From: Filosporella fistucella
Lineage: Eukaryota; Ascomycota; Leotiomycetes; Helotiales
Direction of reading: 5' to 3'
DNA length: 64,000 bases
Assembly (NCBI GenBank): GCA_030077755.1
Contig: JAQJZZ010000014.1
Location: 1,860,001-1,924,000, forward strand
The position numbers and the translations under genes are program-made. Under the pieces are notes generated by a model. The model saw nothing but the letters and a program-made list of their open reading frames with translations, ran no database searches and had not been told where the DNA came from. Shown one piece after another: positions 12,366 through 23,954 of the stretch. The number at the start of each line of letters is the position of its first letter. Position 1 is the stretch's first letter.

Positions 12366-14406
12366 ATGCGTTTTTCTTCATTTTTTCTTGCCCTACAGGG
12401 TATTGCAGCATCTACGGTTGCAGCCGCTCATTTAAAGACTGTTAATTGGGAATTGGGATGGGTCACCGCATCACCCGATGGTACTCCTCTGCAATTTGTT
12501 GGAATAAATGGTCAATGGCCATGTCCGCAACTAGATGTCAACATCGGTGATATTGTCAAGATCAACGTTCTTAATAGCCTCGGAACCCAATATAGCGCTA
12601 TTCATTTCCACGGCTTATTTCAAAATGGCACGAACCATATGGATGGCCCAGCCATGGTCACTCAATGCCCTATCCCCCCTGGAGAGAGTTAGTTCCCATC
12701 TTCCTATGTTCGAGTATATACTGATCACCTCAGAATTTGTGTATCAATTCCAAGTTAATCAACCTGGAACCTACTGGTACCACGCTCATATCGGTGGCCA
12801 ATATATGGGTAAGTGTTGTTCAATTGATCCAATGGAACAAACTCTGACTGTCCTGAAGATGGCTTGAGGGGACCAATTGTTGTGCATGATCCTGCCGCAC
12901 CTTACACAGGTCAGATTGACCAAGAGATCACCATGACTCTCGCAGACCTATATCATGATTCCGCACCGAACTTGGTCCACTACTACCAATCTCCCCAGAA
13001 TGTGGATGAAACTGGAGGTGTTGAGCCAGTCCCTCACTCACTTCTCATGAACGAAGCCCAAAACGTCAAGTTCAACATCATCCCAGGTCGCAAATACCTC
13101 TTCCATATCATTAACATGGGAGCGCTTGCAACGGTCTTTCTTCAGTTCGATCAACATGACATGACCATCGTTGAAGTAGACGGTGTATACGTGCAACCTT
13201 ACAAGACAAGTCAGATTTACTTGACTACTGCCCAACGATACAGTGTCATTGTAGAGGCAAAGGCAGATAACAGTCAAAATTTTGCAGTCGTCGCGCAGAT
13301 GTACTCTGACTTCTTTGACTACTTTTCTACTCCTGCGGATTTCAATCCAGTTGTAAGTACCTCCCATTATTCTGTATGTAGCAAGCTAACACTCATAGGT
13401 CACCGGGTACCTCGTCTACGATGGGGCCAAAGAACTGCCAACGCCCTTCCAACTCACCCCAGTGGCTTTTGATGATCTTCAATTGGTTCCAGTCGACCAG
13501 ATGCCAACTTTGATTCCTGACACTGTGTATGTAACGAATCCACTTCTTAGAAATTTCAAGCTAATGTTCTCAAGCATCGAATTGGTTGCTTCCATGGGAC
13601 CGAACGGCAAGAACCAAATGAGAAGCACTTTCAACGGCCAAGACTACGTCGCTCAGAAGGCAAGACTTCAACACCTTTAAATGACATAAACATTAACAAT
13701 TACAGATACCAACTTTATACACAGCTCTCTCAGCTCCTGCTGATCTACTCAACAACACCGCTATCTACGGCACAGCCGTCAACCCGTACATCCTCAAATA
13801 CGGCTCCGTCGTAGAGGTAAACATCAACAATCACTCTCCCTCCCAACACCCCTTCCATCTCCACGCCCACAACTTCCAAGTCATCGAAAAAACCAGAGGC
13901 GGCGCCCTTTTCCCTGGTTCCGATCTCACCAACCGCCCCGCTTCTCCCATGCGCCGCGATGTAGTCATGGTTCCCGGCGACGGCTACGCTAAGATCCGTT
14001 TCGTGGCTGATAACCCAGGTATCACGCTCTTTCATTGCCATATCGAGTGGCATGTTGAAGGTGGTCTTACCGCTACGTTCTTGGAGGCATTACCGGAACT
14101 TGTTAAGAGTAAACCGTATATTGCGAACTCGCATAAGAATGCTTGTAAAAAGACGGGAATTCTTATGAAGGGGAATGCGGCAGGTATCAGTAAGAAGAAT
14201 AAGTGGCTTGAGTTGGCAGGTGCTAACACAGAGCCTCCTTTGGATAATTGGGGGTATGTTCGCTTCTGTTCTTTCTTCTCTACTCACTGCAGATACACCA
14301 GCTGTATCTTTTATTTGGTTATCATTACTAACTTTTCCGTAGTGCACTGGTTCATGCTCCCACCAAGCGAGAAGCAGCGAAGAGACAGATTCGGAGACGG
14401 AAGTAA
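12366..14406 (+). CDS. Secreted multicopper oxidase, Fet3/Abr1 type
   Basis: Six exons (12366-12687, 12734-12808, 12859-13352, 13399-13659, 13706-14253, 14343-14406) encode 587 residues. The N-terminal signal peptide ends around 'ASTVAAAH'. All copper sites are present: 'HFHGLFQ' (about residue 80), 'WYHAHIG', 'HPFHLHAH' (about 431-438) and 'HCHIEWH' (about 494-500). 'DGPAMVTQCPI' and 'RGPIVVHDP' mark the Fet3 ferroxidase clade rather than true laccases, and the acidic residue in 'GVEPVPHS' aligns with a Fe(II)-site Glu of Fet3. The C-terminal membrane anchor of Fet3 is absent; the protein ends in a basic tail 'RQIRRRK', so it is probably soluble or wall-bound. Aspergillus Abr1 of the melanin cluster belongs to this clade. 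The intron at 13660-13705 has a GC donor. A laccase-like phenol oxidase and a ferroxidase are both possible. Confidence 0.88.
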
Positions 14407-17400
14407 GGTGGGGTTTAGCATTGCTTTTTCTTTGCCGTGGTCAGGCTTAGCGGGCGCGAGGTCAGCTTGATGTAATATAATTGCAAGACATGTCTTTGGT
14501 TGAGGATCCAAGGATGATTGTCTAAGGTTGCTTTTGGGAGATAGACTGTATAGATGATATTTCTGATCGCCAATCCTTGTTCCGCATGGTTTTGATGCTG
14601 CAACTTTCTTCTGGATAATCACAAACTATCGCAGCGCTTTTTGCTGGCGTTCAGACACAGCCTCCTAAGTTCACAACTTCGCCTTCGCCCCTCTTCCATT
14701 TCCCGCGCAACATTTCCACCTATCACCGCCACAAACCCCTTAATTACTCAACAGCATCCCTCTATATCATCATTAGCGCAACAACAAGTAGAAGCGAGAT
14801 ACCCAATCCACCTTTTGATCGCTGCAATAACGCCTCTGCAGTTTCGTCGTCGAGATATTAATGAATTATAGAAATGTCTCGTGTTTTTGCTGCTGATTTG
14901 GGACAGTCGCGCTAAAGGTGCGCTGGTTGCGGTGTGCAGCAAATTTTTTGGCAGAGGGGTAGGACACAAGGTGAGATGGTTGGAGGAAGAGTGCAAAATC
15001 ATTAAGTTTGGACGCATTGCTTAAACTGTATTAAGAGAACATGACTAGCTAGGTATATTAACTAAGATTTTGCTTACTGCGAGTCAGGTAGCTTATTGAC
15101 TTTCCTTGTGAAACTATGAGCATTTGTGCAGGATGAGAGGAAGAGAAAGTGTTCAAGAAAGAGAGTTATTCCTGGTGAGTTGTATTGTGTAAGACATGAT
15201 TAGTGGAATAAAGGTGGACACTTGCTTGAGCTAATACATTATGAGGTCTTGGACGTGTAGTCTTTGAGTATGCTGAATGTCTACTCTTCCTGGAGATCAG
15301 AAAGATTCGGTTCAAAGCTTTGATACATATGAGAGCACTGAATTAGTCTCCTAGGATTATCTCAACATAAACTGAAACCAATGTGTGCTCCTACTTTCAC
15401 AATATCAGTCAGACAGAAGAAACTCAAGCAGGCTTGGAGGCATGCTCACCATTTCGTGAGGGAATTCTAGTGAACACTACATAGCTATGTGACAGCTTTG
15501 AATCATGCAGCAAGAACAGGCGAGTGAAATCAAGAGAGAGCCCGGATCCAGGCCTTGAATGGAAAGCTCAGATTGACAGCATTGAATGCAATCCTTGTGA
15601 GTGGAGTGCAAAACAATCAAAGAGTATAGTACGATTGAATATGTGCTTGGGAAATAATGTTCTGAATATGAATTGCTACAATGGAGGTAATCGAACGTCT
15701 ATTTTAGATTGATGACTGAGAGAGAATGGGACAAAATGGGGGTATATTCATTTACACTATACCCACGAGTGCAGCACAGAGCTACGAGATCTCAAGAGGT
15801 CTTCTATTCATCCAAAAAACCAAAAATCTTAAACTCCCTCGAAAATGTAAATGGCAAATACATCCCAATATATGGAGCCAAGCTACGGAATAGAATCTGT
15901 GGGGTCTTTGTGGAGGCTTCGTGGGGTAAGATACCTATCCGTGCGATAGTATCAAAGGAGTTCCAATTCAACAATTCAAAATCGCACAAATGGAATTTTC
16001 ACAAATAAATGCTGCTGAAATTACAACAAGAGCATTGAAAGCTTACCCCCAAGTCAAAGCTAAGCCTACCCTTAGCGGGGTAAATTGAGACTTGACGCAG
16101 CAAAAAACAAATAGTACGCGTCATGGGTATTCCTTCCAGCATAGTATTTATGTATTGCAGATAGGAGAAAGGAAGCACGTTTTCCCAACACAATTCCAGC
16201 AGAGACATGATTAAGAAAAGGCATCAAAAATCGCATGTTATTCGATAAAATCGGAGGTTAAGCTCCCAACTAAAATGCCGTCCTCAGCTAGGAACCGGCC
16301 ATTTGCTCCGCCATCGAACGTTCCTCTGGATAATGCTCTGATGGGTAGATAGGTGGCCAATCGCAAATAATGCTCAATGTTAAGCCAAGAGAGCTTACCT
16401 AGTTAGATTGAAAGACGGTGAAGTGCAGCAGAGTATCATGTTTCTCTTGTCAATGTCACAGAAGAGTTTAATCAGTCGGATCCACGAACTTACGCACATG
16501 TCAGAAAGATAGATATAGAAATCAAACATTAGTCGAAACGTTCTAGAACTCGTTGGTGGCGAAAAATGTACATGCCAGATCGCCGGTCCCCTATCTTTTT
16601 TTGCTTGACATTCTCGCACCAGATACGACGGATCAGGGGAAGTAGCCCACATCGCCCACACCTCACCCACTAGGGAGACCCGTCAAAGACCAGCCTGGCG
16701 AACATGGGCAGACATGGGCTCTCAATCGTTGAGAAACACCAAATACTTTATTCTTCTACCGAGCCAATCATATCAGCTCCTGACTCAAGAACCACTCCAT
16801 TTAGGATTAGACAGGCCCCTTAACCGAGGACCCGTGGACCCTTTGTACATTGTCCGTCGCTGGTCGCTCGCACTGAGATTTCGAAAAAAAGTTGCGGGTT
16901 TTTGACATGTGCTAAGAATCCATATCAACTTGTAACCGTCCAATTATTATTGTCTTACCCTACCTTAGGTACCTTTACCTTACTGCACTTGCACTAGAGT
17001 ACTTCCTACACCGCACCGTCAATTCTCCGCCCAGAGATCACAGCGATTATCAGCAGCCAAAAACTCCTTCTTAGTCCCTTCAAGCCGTTTGCTTCGCCCA
17101 CCTGATACTGAGATCTTTGCTACTTCCACTCAATGCATGCAACAGTAAGGTATTTGCTTGACTCGCACATGCAAAATAAAGAACATTATTCTGCTGCACT
17201 TCCTACCTCCCGTACTCTGTTCGCACCAGATAACATCAGGCCTTTTTGCCTTCCTTGTCCTACCAGTTTCAGGCCTTCGGTAGGTACGTCTCAATCTTTA
17301 AACGAACGCTGCTTGCTGCGCTGGACTGGGGCCGGTTGTGGTCCGTGTCCAAATGGTTGAGGAAAATAATGGAACGCCAATATCGGGGTCTGCAATAAAG

Positions 17401-17472
17401 TCTCACGCCGCCCTCTCTTCCTCTCTGTCCCTTTTTCTCCCTTCGACTCGACTCGATTCGAAACTCACCATC
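14407..17472. other. 3.1-kb gene-free stretch
   Basis: No supported gene. A 76-codon frame at 14641-14871 (+) has a presequence-like N-terminus, but it is short and unrecognised. The last 400 bases before 17473 are pyrimidine-rich and form the likely promoter and leader of the desaturase. Confidence 0.4.
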
Positions 17473-18944
17473 ATGGCCCCTTCAACAAGTACTCACAGGA
17501 CAGCTCAATTGCCCACCATGGCTGCACAGGAGCCAAAACACATCGACCTCAATGGCGAGGAGTTTGAACTCCCTACCTTCACTATGAAGCAGATTCACGA
17601 TGCCATTCCCGCCCATTGCTTCAAGCCCTCCATCCTCAGATCCATGGCATACGTGGTCCGCGATTACTTCTACCTCTCTGCCCTCATCTATCTTGCCGTC
17701 ACATACATCCCTCTCATTCCCAATGTCTACCTTCGATTCGCAGCTTGGGCGGCGTACACCACCGTCCAGGGCTTCGTCTTCACCGGTATCTGGATTCTCG
17801 CCCACGAGTGCGGCCACGGTGCCTTCTCCAAGTCGAAGAAGCTCAACTACACAATGGGTCTCATTATGCATTCCTTCCTCCTTGTCCCATTCCACTCGTG
17901 GCGTCTTTCCCACTCCCAGCACCACAAGGCCACTGGCAACATCGATAAGGATACCGCCTTTGTGCCACACACCAGAGAATCATGGGTCAAGACCAATTTC
18001 GGAAAGAAGGCAGAGGCCAACATGATCGAATTTGCTGAGCTTGCTGAGGATTCTCCAATTGCTGCTCTTTGGCACGATGTTGTCCACCAACTTTTTGGAT
18101 GGCCTGGGTATTTGTTATTCAATTTGACCGGACAAAAGTATGGTGGAGCCAAGGGATTGAAGATCTCGCATTTCTATTTCGGAGAGGACAGTGTCTTTTT
18201 CAAGAAGAATGAGTTACCATTGATTCTTCTGTCTGACATTGGTGTTGCTGTCATGATTGCTGGTCTCGTCATTGCTGGACAAATCTTCGGAAGCTGGAAT
18301 GTTATCGTTCTCTGGGGTGTCCCTTGGTTGTGGGTGAACAACTGGATTGGTGAGTAAATTGATTGATTCGAGGCAGAAATGTACTGACAGTAATAGTGGC
18401 AATTACTTTCCTCCAACATACCGACGCTTCGATGCCTCATTACGATAACAAGACATGGACATTCGCTCGTGGTGCAACTGCAACCATCGATCGTGATCTC
18501 GGATTCATCGATACTCATCTCTTCCACGACATCATCGGCACCCACGTCTGCCATCATCTCATCTCCACAATCCCCTTCTACCACGCCGGAGAAGCCTCAA
18601 TCCACATCAAGAAAGTAATGGGAAAACACTACAAGGCAGATGTAAAGACAGGATTCTGGACTGCATTCTTCAGGAATCAACGTAGCTGCAAGTTCGTCGA
18701 GGAGACTGCAGGCGCTGAGGGAAGCGGGGTATACATGTACCGCAACCTGTTCAACCGAGCTGGAGAAACAAAGCCACAAAACCTCTCCGGCGCAGCACCA
18801 AAGGAAGACAAAGTCGAGGATGTGAAAGATGTCAAGAGCGCAATGGCAACGGCTATGTCTTCATCTCGCAATCTCGATGCCCGGAGAAGACTTTCTCAAT
18901 CAGCGCAATTGCGCGCCAATCTGCCCCTGTTGGCAGATGGCTAG
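17473..18944 (+). CDS. Delta-12 (omega-6) fatty acid desaturase
   Basis: Two exons (17473-18349, 18397-18944) encode 474 residues. It introduces the delta-12 double bond, turning oleate into linoleate on ER phospholipids. The three histidine boxes of membrane desaturases are intact: HECGH (about residue 111), HSQHH (about 147) and HVCHH (about 342), with four hydrophobic spans between. 'HTDASMPHYDNKTWTFARGA' is a hallmark of fungal FAD2-type enzymes. The phase-1 intron (18350-18396) starts GTGAGT and ends TAG. The start at 17473 is preceded by a long in-frame run back to 17338, rejected because it is a pyrimidine-rich leader; an internal ATG at 17518 is possible. The C-terminal 60 residues are low-complexity and charged, as in filamentous fungi. 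Confidence 0.95.
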
Positions 18945-20134
18945 ACGTGGATAAACTTCCAGCAAAGGCATACTGCGAGGCGCGTTTGATTTCCATTCAA
19001 CGGATCGTTTGATTATCTGCGCGAAATGCATGGCACACTAGACTATACATTTTTGCTCCTCAAAATGGGCAGTAGTAGAAACTGGGTAGAGATAGATACC
19101 GTATGGCGTTCTAGGGGTTCTTGATGCGTTTATGTTGCTTTTTTGAAAAAACAGGACTAGCTATGCTATTCTAGATGGCGCGGAGGAGACTCGTTTTTAT
19201 ACGATGTGCGGATTGCGAATTGGGAATTTTCGTTCAGACGATTAAACGGGTGGGAAAGAGCTCTAGATACCAAGTAAACCGAATAGAGATTTTTCTTTTT
19301 GATTTCGACTTCCACGTCTTCTGATAAGTGAGGTGTGGTGGGCCAATTCTCGGGAAACTCGGAAGTATGGTGACTCAGTTGGAGCGTGAGGTAGGCATCT
19401 AATAACGAAAGCTACCTGAGTACATGTAGGTACTGTTTCAAACCTCTCATAACATAAAACCCTCATTCGCTGGGATGTGAGGGACGAGCCGCTTCGACCC
19501 CGCTTGACTAGCCATTTTTGAGGAAGTTGGCGATTCTTGGCTGGTTTTTGGGCTGCATCGGGAGGATGCGAGACGGCGAGATGGGTATAACGTCATATAC
19601 TACTTTGCCGTTTTCCGATTTGCGTTTTTAGGGTGCTTGAAGGTTATTTCCAGATTTGTTCAGATAGGTAGATATTAGAAGGTCCAATTCGATAAGTAGG
19701 GAAGTAGGGAAGTAAGGATGAATTCCCGCTTTGCAAAAGAGTGAGATGTTGGGTTTTGATTTATCTCACGGTTTGTGTTTTAGTTGTCGAGCAGGAAGTG
19801 GCAGTTCCACTGCAATATTATAGGAGGATGATAACATTACATAGATTCTCATCAGATCAAGCAGCTTGTGCAAATTGTGCTCTACTCTTTGAGTTTATGT
19901 TTGCCTTCGAGCTATTTTCCTTCTACCAATACTAAGTTCGATGAGTAAACTCACAGTGTTTCGGAAATCTCAGCTCGTACACACGATCTGAGCCTATATC
20001 GCTTTCGTATCAAAAGTTCAAATGCAATTGTCACAGTTCAAACTCTATTTTATAATTTCCTCTTTTGCTTAATGTTTTGAGTAAGACTGAATCTCCCAAA
20101 TCAGCTTTTTTGGGTTCCCATATCCCGGCAACTC
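18945..20134. other. Intergenic stretch between convergent genes
   Basis: 3' regions of the desaturase (+) and chitosanase (-). AT-rich, with no coding signal recognised. Confidence 0.45.
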
Positions 20135-21470
20135 CTATGGTGCAGCACACTTCCCATTCTTGCACACAAGATCATCAGAGCAATCATCAACGGTGGAGCA
20201 AGCAGCACCTTGATTCATCAGCATGATACCCGTGAATAATACAAGGGGGAGGAGAACTCACAGAGACAATGTCCAGCCCAAGTGCACCCACCGCATTTGC
20301 CGTTTATGCATGTAAGAGAACCATCACAGTCATCAGATGTAGAGCAAGTAGCTCCTACGTTCCATCAGCACATTCACCCTAAATAAGGGAAATAATAAGC
20401 AGAAAACTCACCAGCACAATGTCCCGTCCAAGTACAAGCCGTACACACCGACGCTGGCGGACTCGTCCCAGTTGGCGGCGTACTCGTCGTAGGCGTTCCC
20501 CCTCCCCCTCCAATCCTCTGAATCAATCTATCTCCCAAACCCGCAATACTATCCTCAAATTCCGTCGCACTACCTGCATTCCATTGCGCTCCGTTAGCAC
20601 CAGGTACAGCATCATCGCCTGTAAAAGCTATGTAGAGTACATCTGTCTGATCATGTCCGTTATTTCCGTTTACGCTCGTGCCGAAACAGAGTGTCGCCAT
20701 TGAGATGGAGGCTTCTCCTATAACAGCTTTGGCTCCATCGTCTCCGTTTTCATCGCCCCAGATGCCGTAGAACTGTGTGTCATTAGAAAATTATCCTGAT
20801 AAGGGCACTTGATCATCTTCGATCAGAAGGTTTGAAAGGGAGGGGTAGAGGACAAACCATCTTATCTCCACAAACCACAGCCATGACACTCAAGGGCTTC
20901 ACGCCCGTACTCCTCGGATCGAAGTTCACATACCCAGCCTTCGTTCCCGTATTCCCAAACACAACATATGGGTGTACAAACGCATTTAAATCATTGATCC
21001 CTTTATTGTACCCAGCTACTTCACTCTTAAAACTGGTTTGGGACTGTGTATCACTTGAAGAGCCACATCTCCCATCGTCACCTGGGCCGCGTTGTTGGCC
21101 GTCACAGTCGATGTCCATATCTGCTAGGGCGCCACCTGTGCCTTGGATGTATATGATTTGAGAAGTGGAGAGGTGGTCGCCGCAGTAGGAGAAAGCTAAA
21201 TAGGTCAACTGTTAATTCGACATACACCTCTGCTACTTCTTCTTGAATGGGATCTATAATTGAAGAAGAAAGGGGGAAAAGAGATATATGGGGAGCCATA
21301 CTATTCGGCCCACTGTCCTTCGAATAGAATCCCGTTTGTAGTATATTGCTGCATGTTCCCGCGCTCTCGATGGTGTTTACCAGTGAGCGAATATTAGCTG
21401 GGACATCTCTTGCTGAGGCTCCAGCTAGGAGACAGGTGAAAAGGGTGGTGAGGAGTAAAGAAAAGCGCAT
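20135..21470 (-). CDS. Secreted GH75 chitosanase with two C-terminal Cys-rich modules
   Basis: Five exons on the minus strand (21470-21302, 21195-20858, 20772-20412, 20354-20262, 20208-20135) give 344 residues. It should hydrolyse chitosan outside the cell. The signal peptide is 'MRFSLLLTTLFTCLLAGASA'. The GH75 catalytic domain is recognised from 'YCGDHL', 'LADMDIDCDG', 'HPYVVFGN', 'PLSVMAVVCG' and 'YGIWGDENGDDG', the last carrying acidic residues typical of the active site. After a Thr/Pro/Ser linker come two repeats of about 30 residues ('CTWTGHC...DDCDGSLTC' and 'CTWAGHC...DDCSDDLVC'). An intron falls at the same place in each repeat, so each is built as an exon module. These modules look like small disulfide domains, perhaps for polymer binding; that role is inference. 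Confidence 0.88.
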
Positions 21471-21580
21471 CTTAGTTTCTGACTATGAGTGTAAGAATCT
21501 GAAAGTGGAATGTGGAAAAAATTCCGAGGATAAGAACTTATACAAGAGCTTCAATGCTCAATGAGAGGGGAGGACAGAGA

Positions 21581-21590
21581 GTATATATAC
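21581..21590 (-). promoter_or_regulatory. TATA box of the chitosanase gene
   Basis: GTATATATAC (minus strand) about 110 bases before the start codon at 21470, a plausible core-promoter position. Confidence 0.4.
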
Positions 21591-22292
21591 CTACCATGCA
21601 CTGATTCACTCCTTCTTCTCATTCATGCAACGCTCCACAACCCCTCATCTCAGCCTCATCCAGCTTCCACAACCTCGACACAATCACATATAGCCAAATG
21701 ATCAGATATAAAAGCTGCGCCACCATCTCACATACTCGTCCAATACTCTATTACCAAATATCCACGGTCTGCTCAACAGAAAGCCTCAACGTCCGATTCA
21801 CTGATCCCCTCTTTAAGGTTACATTTACGATGCTACACAACATGTACAGATGAGGTGAGATCTTGACTCTCTGCTGACGTTCTCAGTCTCTCTTATGTAA
21901 AATTGTAAGTCGGTGTGAGCATGGCTGATAAAGTGCTTCGTTTTGTGCAGTGCACGGCTCATAGCTGAGGTGTATTGGATGGGAAAAATAGAGATTACTG
22001 ACGTGGTGTGTAAGGACTTTGGTTATTCCCTGGTGAGGTGAAGGATAAGCTGCAGGAGCGGGAGGAAGCGGGAAGAATTGGTACCTCACCTAAAGTACGT
22101 ACTTATTTTCCGATTTTGAAAGTGGAATATAGACAACAAATCGCGATTTGCTGGCGAATTCAATTCTTAGATACACATGTAATCCAACAGCCAAAGATAT
22201 TCAAAACACAATCCTCCCTGATTCGGCTCACCCATTCAAATCTCACCGATGCACTAGTACATGTTGTACTTTCCACACAGCTCAGCTCTTCT
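21591..22292. other. Intergenic stretch
   Basis: Upstream of the chitosanase and downstream of the DUF4419 gene. No coding signal. Confidence 0.4.
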
Positions 22293-23602
22293 TCATTTAG
22301 CCGCCTTCTCCCACATGCACCACCCTGACTGCGGCGCCACACTATCTAGATCCTTTTCTCCAGGCTTGTTATGAAGACTATTATTCCATTAGCACTCTAT
22401 CTCCTTGTGCGCACAGAAACATGCTATTAAGAGACAGAAGAACAGGCAGGAAAACTCACTCTTTACCACTACTCGAATATTCCATTCCCATCAACCCGGC
22501 AGCCATTACTGCTTCTGTAGTCTTACCATCATCTTCTAGTATCACAGGCACCGTAGCCCAAGCAGAAGGAACATCATCGTAGTCGATGATATGGTATGAT
22601 GCACTATCGAGTTTGAGAAAGGCGGGATAGTAGCTTGGTAACTCTCTGTAAAGTACCTTCCCATCCTGGTCCCAGAAACAGAAAGCTGTTATCCAGCCCT
22701 AAAAAGCATTAGTACCCCCCTTCTCCCCCAAAAAGTCCGTTTGATAAGGGAAACGGAGAGGCAAAACTCACACAAAGCTGGTCAGGCCCTGAACCACCAT
22801 ACATATGCGAGATCTTCGACCAAAACTCCTTCGTCTCCTCACTATCAGGCTTCTCAAAACTAGTCACAAACCTCCTCAATACCGGTTTCAGAAGTGAGTA
22901 CCAAGTCTTCGTCTGCTTTCCAAATGTAGTCAATCTCTCTGCCTTTTGCTCAATCTTCATCCAATCTTCTTTCGTTCCTTCCAAAGTAACAGATGGAATG
23001 CCGCAGGTAGAACAGTCATAATACTTGAAATACTTCTGCATCGTAGCCATCATAAGAATACTCGACACCGCCTGATCCGTCTTCGTAGTCGTAGTAAAAT
23101 TTGGAAGAATCCACTCTCTCAAGCCCTTATCTTTGATATTTTCCTCAATCAACTTAGTCATTTTCCAGCTAAACTTTCCAAAATCGACATCGTGCCATGT
23201 GCTCTTCCCCTTTCCGGTGCCTATCTGATCTTTATCTACTTCGATTCTCAAATTTTTCTGTCCTTTGTGAGACACGAAGTGATCTCTCAGTTTCTCCGCA
23301 TTGGCGTTCACGTAGATGCTGAATTGGGAGAGGATGGCAATCCAGATATCGTCGGGCCGGAGAGAGAGATGATGATGCCTGTTGTATGCCGTTGTAGCGG
23401 CGACGACGAATCCATTGTGGCTGCCATAGATGTGAGCTGAGGGAGTGAGATCTGTGAAGGATGTCTGAATCACTCGACTGGGGTGGATTTGAGGTGGCAG
23501 CTTTGGGCAAGCTTGGTCGAGAAGCTCGGTGACTGAGCAGGCAGCCCCACGGCTTTGGATGGCGTTGGCGCCGTGAGAAGCAGGTTTGATTGTCACTGGC
23601 AT
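22293..23602 (-). CDS. DUF4419 family protein
   Basis: Three exons (23602-22772, 22698-22460, 22377-22293) encode 384 residues. Family-typical segments are 'NGFVVAATTAYNRHHHLSLRPDDIWIAIL', 'LREWILPNFTTTTKTD' and, after the first intron, 'GWITAFCFWDQDGK' and 'SGWCMWEKAAK' at the C-terminus. Both introns have good GTGAGT donors and keep frame. DUF4419 proteins are common in filamentous fungi and some bacteria; no biochemical function is established that I know of. There is no signal peptide or membrane span, so it is probably cytosolic. It lies upstream of and co-directional with the chitosanase, but the two are separated by about 800 bases and no functional link is evident. Confidence 0.85.
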
Positions 23603-23954
23603 ATTGATACAGGTATTTCTACCTATTTGTGCTTCTTTGATCGAGGGACGAGAATGTGAATTAAGGAGGAGGTTCAGGCTTTAAAGTTGAGGAGGACAAT
23701 TAGAGAAGTAGAGATATATGACTTGAGGATCCGAGGACGATCCTGGTCATACCATGGAGAGTATACAGGTTGTTGTTGGTTGTGTGAAAATGAGGGGGAG
23801 GCACAATCGATGCCTAAATAGAGTGGCACATCAATCACGTGTGATTGAAAGAGAGAGATTAAACATACTGCTGCATTTTCCTCAACAGCTATGAATGCTA
23901 TGCAGTTAATATGTACATTACTCATACATTTCATACAATCATCACCGCCCAGCA
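23603..23954. other. Short intergenic stretch
   Basis: Promoter of the DUF4419 gene and terminator side of swc2, both on the minus strand. Nothing else seen. Confidence 0.4.

Noticed and set aside
12366..14406. Calling the multicopper oxidase a laccase
   Set aside because: The 'MDGPAMVTQCPI' and 'RGPIVVHDP' segments and a Fe(II)-site Glu fit the Fet3/Abr1 clade better.
17338..17472. Extended N-terminus of the desaturase from 17338
   Set aside because: The added 45 codons come from a pyrimidine-rich leader and would place non-conserved sequence before the usual fungal start.
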